From: Crateriforma conspicua
GTDB lineage: Bacteria; Planctomycetota; Planctomycetia; Pirellulales; Pirellulaceae
Length of the DNA stretch: 64,000 nucleotides
Reading direction: 5' to 3'
Assembly: GCF_007752935.1 (NCBI RefSeq)
Contig: NZ_CP036319.1
Coordinates: forward strand, 6,809,155-6,873,154
Of this stretch, positions 57,853-64,000 are shown one piece after another. A program made the translations under genes and the position numbers. Under the pieces are notes generated by a model. The model saw only the letters and a program-made list of their open reading frames with translations, was not told the origin of the DNA and ran no database searches. Within the stretch, counting starts at the first letter, position 1. Each line of letters starts with the position of its first letter.

Positions 57853-59019
57853 ATGAGTTCGACCACCAAGATTGCCACCATCCGGACCTACCACCTGCGT
57901 GACCATCTCGAGGAACCGTTCGGTTTTTCGCAGTGGTATTACGACACTCGCAACACGCTGTGGGTGGAAATTGTCGCTGAAGACGGAACCGCCGGTTGGG
58001 GCGAATGCTACGGTCCGTCGGAGGTCTATCAGACGGCGATCGATCGCTTCTATGCCCCGCGTCTACTTGGCCAGGATGCGTTGGCAACGGACCGGAACTG
58101 GCAACTGATGTGGCGAGCTTCTTTGGACTTCGCGCGTGGCGGCGTGATGATGGGCGCGATGTCGGGGATGGATATGGCCCTGTGGGATCTTCGTGGCAAG
58201 ATCCTGAATCAGTCGGTGTGTGAAATGATGGGCGGGCGACATTCCGATACGGTTCCCTGCTATGCGACCGGTATGTATTTCAAAGAAATGCCGGAAGACG
58301 ACCTGATTCGATCGATCGTCGATGAGGCATCCACCTATCAGCAGCAGGGCTTTGCAGCGCTAAAAATCAAAGTCGGCAAAAACCCAAACTTTGATACTCA
58401 ACAAGTCGAATCGCTCCGTCATGCCCTGCCCGATATGACGATGATGGCCGATTCGAATCATGCGTTTGACTTGCCCGAGGCGATCCGCATGGGTCGTGTC
58501 TTAGAAGCCAACGACTTCCGATGGTTCGAAGAACCGCTGTCGCCGGAGTTTGAAAATCAGTTTCGACAACTGCAAGACAAATTAGACATTCCGATCGCCA
58601 CCGGCGAATGCGAACAAACACGATTCGGTTTTGAACGTTTACTCAGGACCGGCGGCGTTCAGATCGCACAGCCCGACCTTGCCTATTGCGGCGGCCCTTC
58701 AGAAGCACTGAAGATTCGAACGCTGGCGTCGGCCAAAGGTATCAATGTCATCCCGCATGCTTGGGGGACAATGCTGAACCTGGCTTCGGCAACGCACTTC
58801 CTGGCCAGCGGTTATCGCGAACCGGGACGAAAGGAGATCGACGCGTTGATGTTGGAATACGATCGCACTCCGAACGCGCTGCGGGACGAACTTTTCGACA
58901 TTCCTGTTGTTGTCGAAAACGGCGTGGCGACCGTGCCAACCGGCCCGGGGCTGGGTGTCATCGTCAACGAACAAAAGATGCAATCGTTCGTGGTCAACCA
59001 GACAGAACTAAAGGTCTAA
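57853..59019 (+). CDS. Enolase-superfamily cycloisomerase (3,6-anhydrogalactonate or galactarolactone type)
   Basis: A cytoplasmic 388-residue member of the mandelate-racemase group. Catalytic K171-x-K173 (KIKVG), metal ligands D200, E226 and E252, and the D275/H302 dyad (PDLAYCGG, PHAWGT) are all visible. WGECYGPSEV, AMSGMDMALWDL and the C-terminal EYDRTPNALRDE / GPGLGV blocks strongly resemble D-galactarolactone cycloisomerase (Gci), to which I recall 3,6-anhydro-D-galactonate cycloisomerase is also related. In this operon the product would be 2-keto-3-deoxy-galactonate, passed to the kinase and aldolase downstream. A dehydratase role is the main alternative. Confidence 0.86.
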   Translation: MSSTTKIATIRTYHLRDHLEEPFGFSQWYYDTRNTLWVEIVAEDGTAGWGECYGPSEVYQTAIDRFYAPRLLGQDALATDRNWQLMWRASLDFARGGVMMGAMSGMDMALWDLRGKILNQSVCEMMGGRHSDTVPCYATGMYFKEMPEDDLIRSIVDEASTYQQQGFAALKIKVGKNPNFDTQQVESLRHALPDMTMMADSNHAFDLPEAIRMGRVLEANDFRWFEEPLSPEFENQFRQLQDKLDIPIATGECEQTRFGFERLLRTGGVQIAQPDLAYCGGPSEALKIRTLASAKGINVIPHAWGTMLNLASATHFLASGYREPGRKEIDALMLEYDRTPNALRDELFDIPVVVENGVATVPTGPGLGVIVNEQKMQSFVVNQTELKV

Positions 59020-59135
59020 GTAGCGGCGGATTCATGGCGGACGGGGCAACAAGTCACCAAGCACAAGGCTTGCCGGCTCGCCCACTGCACCAGGAATCGA
59101 CAACTCGTTTCCACACGAAACTGAAAGCTTGAAAC

Positions 59136-60572
59136 ATGCCTGATCAAACGTTTTCACTGTGGGTCGACGGACGGGCGACCCGTACCGACAAGACTTTCGA
59201 AGTCATCAATCCTGCGACGGAAGAAGTCATTGCGGATGTCCCCGAAGTTGACGCCGATACAGTACAGCGGTGTTTGAATTCCGCCAACGACGCATTCCCG
59301 GCGTGGTCCAAGACACCACTTTCCAAACGCAAAGCGATCATCGATCGGTATGCGGAACGATTGGAAGCCCATCGCGATGAAATCGTTGATCTTTTGATCG
59401 CAGAAACCGGCAAGCCCATCGACAACGCCGAATACGACTTTGGCATGTTGACGACATGTTTGCGGTTTTTCTGCGAAGAAGCGGCACGGATCGACCAACC
59501 AGTGATCCCTGATCCGGATGGCAACTTCCTGAACTATGTTCTTCGCCAGCCTTTGGGCGTGGTGGTCGGCTACTTGGCCTGGAACTTCCCCCTCCTGAAC
59601 CTTGGCTATAAGATCGGTCCCATCCTTGCCTCAGGCTGTACCGGGATCATCAAGCCATCACAGTTGACCCCATTGGCATCGCTGCGTTGCGCCGAATTGC
59701 TGGGCGAAGCCGGTGTTCCGGCGGGGGTCGTCAATGTCATTGCCGGAACCGACTATGACGTCACGGGTCCACTGTTGGAAAGTGATATTCCGTCGATGTT
59801 TACGATGATCGGATCGACGCGAGCCGGCGTGGGGGCGATGAAGTCCGCGTGCACAAACGTCAAACACTTCTCCGTCGAACTTGGGGGCAATGCCCCGGTG
59901 CTGGTGTATGACGATGCCGACATCGAAGCCGCCGCCAACAGTATCGTCGACTTAAAATTTGCCAATTCGGGGCAGGTATGCGTTTCGCCCAATCGCTGCT
60001 TCGTCCACGAATCGGTTTATGAGGAATTCATTACCAAAGCGGCCGAAAGAGTCCGCGGTATCGTGTTGGCTGCCGGTCGTGGCGAAGGCCGTCAGATGGG
60101 GCCGCTGTTGACGGGTAAATCGCGAGACCGGATGAGCCAACTGATCCAGTCGGCCATCAACAACGGTGCTTCGGTCGTTTGCGGTGGCAAAGTCCCGGAA
60201 GATCGCACCAAGGGATACTTCTTTGAGCCCACGATCCTGCGTGATGCCAACAAAGACATGCAGCTATCGTGCGACGAAATCTTTGGTCCGATCCTGCCGG
60301 TGATTTCGTTTGGCGATGACGACGATGAAATCGCACTGGCCAATGATACGGAGTACGGGCTGGCCGCTTACGTCTACACCACCAATCTGAATCGTGGGCT
60401 TCGCGCCGGCGCAGAAATTCAAGCGGGCAGTGTTTGCGTCAACGAAGTTCACTACGCCGTCCATCTGCCGCACGGTGGATTGAAGCAAAGTGGCGTTGGA
60501 AAGGACTGTTCTCGTTACAGCTTGCAAGAGTACCTGACACTGAAGCGAGTCTCCGTTCGTGTCCCATCCTGA
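59136..60572 (+). CDS. Aldehyde dehydrogenase, candidate 3,6-anhydrogalactose dehydrogenase
   Basis: A 478-residue cytoplasmic ALDH: YLAWNFPLLN with the active-site Asn (about 150), GSTRAGVGAM nucleotide loop (about 228), ELGGNAPVLV with the general base (about 250) and NSGQVCVSPNR with the catalytic Cys (about 284). Length and motifs fit succinate-semialdehyde-type ALDHs, a group that also includes 3,6-anhydrogalactose dehydrogenases. Its place between a cycloisomerase and a KDPG-type aldolase/KDG-type kinase makes oxidation of 3,6-anhydrogalactose to the acid the best guess. It follows the cycloisomerase by 116 bp. Confidence 0.88.
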   Translation: MPDQTFSLWVDGRATRTDKTFEVINPATEEVIADVPEVDADTVQRCLNSANDAFPAWSKTPLSKRKAIIDRYAERLEAHRDEIVDLLIAETGKPIDNAEYDFGMLTTCLRFFCEEAARIDQPVIPDPDGNFLNYVLRQPLGVVVGYLAWNFPLLNLGYKIGPILASGCTGIIKPSQLTPLASLRCAELLGEAGVPAGVVNVIAGTDYDVTGPLLESDIPSMFTMIGSTRAGVGAMKSACTNVKHFSVELGGNAPVLVYDDADIEAAANSIVDLKFANSGQVCVSPNRCFVHESVYEEFITKAAERVRGIVLAAGRGEGRQMGPLLTGKSRDRMSQLIQSAINNGASVVCGGKVPEDRTKGYFFEPTILRDANKDMQLSCDEIFGPILPVISFGDDDDEIALANDTEYGLAAYVYTTNLNRGLRAGAEIQAGSVCVNEVHYAVHLPHGGLKQSGVGKDCSRYSLQEYLTLKRVSVRVPS

Positions 60573-60688
60573 TTCGTAGTGGACGAGGGCACGAGTCCCG
60601 GAATCTTAGATCCTTTGCCTCGTCACAGAATCCTGACGCGTTTTACCTGACTTACCGACCTGCTGCTGCCACTGAGAATATTAGTTTG

Positions 60689-61345
60689 ATGAGCTTCCCC
60701 ATTGAGATCATCGATCGGCTGAGACAATGCCGCGTCGTGGCCGGTTTTTCTGTCGATCACGTCGACCATGCGGTGCCAATCGCCGAAGCACTATTGGCCG
60801 GTGGCATTGATGCGATCGAGTTGACGTTACGCACCGATGCGGGGATCGACGCGGTCAAAGCGATTTGTCAACAAGTCCCCGACATGCTGGTGGGCGTGGG
60901 CACCATTCTTACCCCTGACGCTGCCGCGGCGGTCGCCCAGGCCGGCGCAGCGTTCGGCGTTGCTCCCGGCCTGAATCGTCGCGTGATCGAAGGAGCCAAA
61001 GATGCCGGCTTGCCCTTTGCGCCCGGGATCATGACACCATCGGAATTGGAAACAGCGATCGAATCCGATTGCCGCTTCGTCAAATTTTTTCCAGCCGAAG
61101 CATCCGGGGGCGTGACTTTCTTGAAAAGTTTGGCTGCCCCGTACAAGCATCTCGACATCGAATACTTCCCGTTGGGCGGCGTGTGCGTGGACAACATGCT
61201 GGACTACCTGCGAATGCCAGAAGTCACCGCGGTGGGTGGATCATGGATCGTCAATAAACAGATGGTGGAAAATGGGGACTGGGCGGGCCTGCAATCACGG
61301 TCTGCCGAAGTCGTGAACGCTTTGAAAACGGGAGGCGAACGTTGA
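60689..61345 (+). CDS. KDPG/KDPGal-type aldolase
   Basis: A 218-residue class I aldolase cleaving 2-keto-3-deoxy-6-phospho-sugar acids to pyruvate and glyceraldehyde-3-phosphate. The catalytic E44 (IELTLRT) and Schiff-base K132 (FVKFFPAE) are at nearly the positions of the E. coli enzyme, and the phosphate site PLGGV is at about 161. ATG 60689 is chosen; the open frame to 60434 overlaps the dehydrogenase gene. The stop overlaps the start of the kinase by three bases. KDPG versus KDPGal preference is not readable. Confidence 0.93.
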   Translation: MSFPIEIIDRLRQCRVVAGFSVDHVDHAVPIAEALLAGGIDAIELTLRTDAGIDAVKAICQQVPDMLVGVGTILTPDAAAAVAQAGAAFGVAPGLNRRVIEGAKDAGLPFAPGIMTPSELETAIESDCRFVKFFPAEASGGVTFLKSLAAPYKHLDIEYFPLGGVCVDNMLDYLRMPEVTAVGGSWIVNKQMVENGDWAGLQSRSAEVVNALKTGGER

Positions 61346-62433
61346 ATTCAGTCGTTGTCACCTTTGGTGAAATCATGGGGCGTTTGGCGGCCCCGGAGCA
61401 TTTGCGATTACGTCAAACACGCACATTGGACGTCACCTATGCCGGTGCCGAAGCCAGCGTGGCGGCATCAATTTGCAACTTCGGCGGCCAAGCTCGGTTC
61501 GTCACCGCGCTGCCCAAACATGCATTAGCCGACGCGACGATGGATTCGATTCGCTCGGTCGGCATCGACGCCAGCTATATCCTGCGAACCGACACCGGTC
61601 GCTTGGGAATGTATTACCTGGAAACCGGTGCCAATCAGCGGCCAAGTCACGTGATCTACGACCGCGCGGATTCGGCCGTAGCGATCACCCCGGCGGATGC
61701 CTACGACTGGGATGCAATCTTCAAGGACGCCAACTGGCTTCATCTCAGCGGGATCACGCCGGCGTTGTCCTCCAATGCCGCCGATGCAACGCGCGTGGCC
61801 GCTACGCAGGCGAAGAAGGCGGGTGTGACGATTTCGATCGACTTGAACTTCCGCGGCAAGCTTTGGAATTGGGATGCCTCCCTGCAGCCGCGCGAACTAG
61901 CACGTCGGACCATGAACGGCATCTTGCCGCATGTCGACGTCGTCATCGCGAATGAAGAGGACTGTCACGACGTTTTGGGTATCCAAGCGGGCCAGACGGA
62001 TGTCCATTCGGGGACCCTTGAAACTTCGCACTATCCCGAGGTGGCTCGGCAGGTGGTTCAGCAATTCCCGAACATCTCCAAGGTCGCCATCACGCTGCGT
62101 GAAAGCCTATCGGCCACCCATAACAACTGGGGCGCGATGTTATACGACGCGGCCAATCAAGCCTCGTGCTTCTCGCCCTTGAATTCTGACGGGGATTACC
62201 AGCCCTATCAAATCAAAAGCATCGTCGACCGCGTGGGCGGAGGAGACGCCTTTGCCGGTGGGCTGATCTTTGCATTGTCCACCAAAGAATTGTCACAACC
62301 ACAAACGGCACTGAATTATGCCGTCGCCGCGTCATGTTTGAAGCACTCCATCAAGGGTGACTTCAACTACTCGACTCGCCAAGAGGTCGAGCGACTGATG
62401 GGCGGTTCCGCTTCGGGTAGGGTCGTTCGTTGA
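61342..62433 (+). CDS. PfkB-family 2-keto-3-deoxy-sugar-acid kinase (TTG start)
   Basis: A 363-residue ribokinase-like kinase, expected to phosphorylate 2-keto-3-deoxy-galactonate or -gluconate. FGEIMGRL at the N-terminus, SIDLNFRGKLWNW (about 172) and VDRVGGGDAFAGG (about 295, with the catalytic Asp) are typical of KDG kinases. Initiation is at TTG 61342, which overlaps the aldolase stop (TTGA) and has GGGAGG at 61330-61335 six bases upstream; no ATG is near. This supports tight coupling to the aldolase. Confidence 0.92.
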   Translation: MNSVVVTFGEIMGRLAAPEHLRLRQTRTLDVTYAGAEASVAASICNFGGQARFVTALPKHALADATMDSIRSVGIDASYILRTDTGRLGMYYLETGANQRPSHVIYDRADSAVAITPADAYDWDAIFKDANWLHLSGITPALSSNAADATRVAATQAKKAGVTISIDLNFRGKLWNWDASLQPRELARRTMNGILPHVDVVIANEEDCHDVLGIQAGQTDVHSGTLETSHYPEVARQVVQQFPNISKVAITLRESLSATHNNWGAMLYDAANQASCFSPLNSDGDYQPYQIKSIVDRVGGGDAFAGGLIFALSTKELSQPQTALNYAVAASCLKHSIKGDFNYSTRQEVERLMGGSASGRVVR

Positions 62434-62459
62434 TCGAAAAAGAACTAAGAGGTAGCAAG

Positions 62460-64000
62460 ATGAAATACATTCCCTATTGTTTGGCGACGCTGGCGGTATT
62501 GGCATGCATGCCCTCTTCCGTCGCGGAAGCGGAATCACCAACCGGCGGTGCTTCAAACGCCTCATCGCAGAAGCACCCTGCCCCGGCGTCGGACCCGGAC
62601 AACGAAGGTGGCTGGGTGTTGAATCCCGACGTCAGTGATGAGTTTGACGGTGACCAGTTGGATCAGGACAAGTGGTTCGTCGAAGGCACCGATGGCGAGT
62701 ACTACATCTGGAAGGGCCGCCCACCGTCCCAGTTTGCTCCGCACAACGTGTTGGTCGAAGACGGAAAGCTAAAAATCCGTAGCCAATGGGAACCGGAATT
62801 CGAGTTCGCGAAAGAAGACTATGCCGACGGCGCGCACAACGACACCTACGGTGTTTGGGAAGGTCAACCGTTCCCAGTCACGACCGGCGGCGTGATCAGC
62901 AACAAACGATTCTTGTATGGCTACATGGAAGCACGCACCAAGGCGGGAAATGCCTCGATGACCAGTTCGTTTTGGGCGATCGGCTACCAAAGCGAATTGG
63001 ACATCTATGAACAGATCGGAAATCCCGCGATCAAGACGGGCGATATCCAAGAAGACATGTGGAAAGCGTCCATACATGACTGGTCGCCTCCGGCAAAACG
63101 CCCGACACGCCGTTTCGGCCTGAAAACCAAACTGCCGTTTCGGGTGGCAGACGATTTTCATGTCTATGGTGCCGAATGGGGCGAAGACTATTTGAAGCTG
63201 TACCTTGATGGCGAATTGATTTGGGAAACAACACGCGAGCGTGAAGGCAAAAGCTGGGTGCTGAACAACCCGCTGGAAATCTGGTTTGATTCGGAAATCT
63301 TCACTTGGCTTGGAATGCCCACCGAGGAAGGGCTGCCGATGGACTATGAAATTGACTACGTCAGGGTCTGGCAGAAACCTTCAAAACACCTACTTGCACG
63401 GCAGTTCTTTGGTTTTGAAGGGCCGATCCTGTTCCAAGACAATCCGAAGCCAAACATGCTGGTGCCCGAGAGCAGCGAGGTCAATCAGTACCAGCAGTTT
63501 TGGCAATTCGGCGAAGATGCACTCACGCGGTTTGCGATCACCAAAGACCAAGCGGTACAGGGAATCAAAAGCCTACGCTTCGATCCGAACGGCTTGAACG
63601 TCCATGTTTCAGCGGTGACTCCCCCGGCCGCGGTCCAGATTTCTGACGGCCAGTTTGATTTGTCCTTGTCGGTCTATTTGGAAAAAGACTGTGGATTGCA
63701 ATCGCTGAATGTCAGCCTCTCTGACCCAGAAGTCATCTTGGACGGCTTCGATCTGAAAGACGTCCCGAAAGAACAATGGGTGAAGATGACCAAGACCTTC
63801 CAACGCGATCAAGCATCAGGCGATAGTGACCGATTGCGTCTGCGTTTCATGAAAGATCAGGTGGAACCGGGCGAAGGGATGATCTACATCGACGACATCT
63901 CCATATCCGCTCATGATCCATCAGCTTCCGCACCGGCGATGAGTGTCATTCAAGGGAAGACCGTGAAGAAGTCGCCCAATGACATGACGCTGCAGGAGTT
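62460..64000 (+). CDS. GH16 family endo-galactanase-type enzyme, 3' end outside window
   Basis: An exported enzyme with leader (about 5-24) and AGAGG seven bases before ATG 62460. The GH16 catalytic motif E179-L-D181-I-Y-E184 lies in the strand after SSFWAIGYQS; the two Glu are the expected nucleophile and acid/base. The jelly-roll ends at about 308 (YVRVWQK), followed by a beta-sandwich resembling a CBM4/9 module (about 315-485). The frame stays open to base 64000 (513 residues). GH16 includes kappa-carrageenases, agarases, porphyranases and laminarinases; the upstream anhydrogalactose genes favour a carrageenase or agarase. Subfamily not determined. Confidence 0.9.
   Translation, partial: MKYIPYCLATLAVLACMPSSVAEAESPTGGASNASSQKHPAPASDPDNEGGWVLNPDVSDEFDGDQLDQDKWFVEGTDGEYYIWKGRPPSQFAPHNVLVEDGKLKIRSQWEPEFEFAKEDYADGAHNDTYGVWEGQPFPVTTGGVISNKRFLYGYMEARTKAGNASMTSSFWAIGYQSELDIYEQIGNPAIKTGDIQEDMWKASIHDWSPPAKRPTRRFGLKTKLPFRVADDFHVYGAEWGEDYLKLYLDGELIWETTREREGKSWVLNNPLEIWFDSEIFTWLGMPTEEGLPMDYEIDYVRVWQKPSKHLLARQFFGFEGPILFQDNPKPNMLVPESSEVNQYQQFWQFGEDALTRFAITKDQAVQGIKSLRFDPNGLNVHVSAVTPPAAVQISDGQFDLSLSVYLEKDCGLQSLNVSLSDPEVILDGFDLKDVPKEQWVKMTKTFQRDQASGDSDRLRLRFMKDQVEPGEGMIYIDDISISAHDPSASAPAMSVIQGKTVKKSPNDMTLQE

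Overview
The window looks like chromosomal DNA from a marine planctomycete of the Rhodopirellula/Pirellulales type. The reasons are the very high density of secreted S1 sulfatases (ten, eight with an intact Cys-x-Pro-x-Arg core), the planctomycete-typical DUF1592 c-type cytochrome plus Tat-exported DUF1552 pair, Tat- or Sec-type leaders on nearly all enzymes, few clear Shine-Dalgarno sites, and the absence of SusC/SusD or TonB genes. Almost every gene acts on, or catabolises, sulfated algal polysaccharide. Organism and substrate are inferred from gene content, not from a database search.

Layout. (1) 1-7105, minus strand: a tightly coupled five-gene operon (beta-helix protein, GHL15-like TIM-barrel protein, EF-hand esterase, GH43-like propeller, sulfatase), with a secreted DUF1080-like protein divergent at 7420-8187. 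(2) 8257-15079, minus: GH43/GH117-type propeller, GH127 (DUF1680) enzyme and two sulfatases; a divergent iduronate-sulfatase-like gene follows at 15326. (3) 16788-27591, minus: nucleoside-hydrolase-like protein, the DUF1592/DUF1552 pair, two sulfatases, and a cytoplasmic trio (sugar-phosphate isomerase/epimerase, zinc alcohol dehydrogenase, 3-keto-gulonate-6-phosphate-decarboxylase-like protein). (4) 27949-32215: a beta-helix protein, a DUF4185-like propeller and a sulfatase. (5) 32216-54480: a rhamnose-type region with a GH106-like enzyme, aldehyde dehydrogenase, a tandem class II aldolase, an AraC regulator, three sulfatases, an unassigned Tat-exported toroid-like enzyme, a truncated alpha-rhamnosidase start, a BNR_4 propeller and a 1591-residue GH78-GH10 fusion. 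(6) 54514-64000: a FadR-type GntR regulator and a GH42/GH50-like enzyme, divergent from an operon of cycloisomerase, aldehyde dehydrogenase, KDPG-type aldolase, KDG-type kinase and a GH16 enzyme that runs off the window.

Working model. Region 6 has the gene set expected for 3,6-anhydrogalactose catabolism (oxidation, cycloisomerisation to 2-keto-3-deoxy-galactonate, phosphorylation, aldol cleavage) next to a GH16 endo-enzyme. With the GH127 enzyme in region 2 this points to carrageenan- or agar-type galactans. Region 5 instead points to a sulfated rhamnose-containing polysaccharide.

The most notable new observation is a conserved promoter element of about 57 bp, present four times in region 5: upstream of the GH106-like gene, the aldehyde dehydrogenase/aldolase pair, the sulfatase divergent from araC, and the GH78-GH10 fusion. 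Each copy has two direct half-sites exactly 21 bp apart and a TAnACT-like -10 box at fixed distance, the geometry of an AraC-activated class II promoter. It probably defines a local regulon of the AraC protein encoded at 39519-40379. No transporter, tRNA, rRNA, CRISPR array or intact mobile element was recognised.
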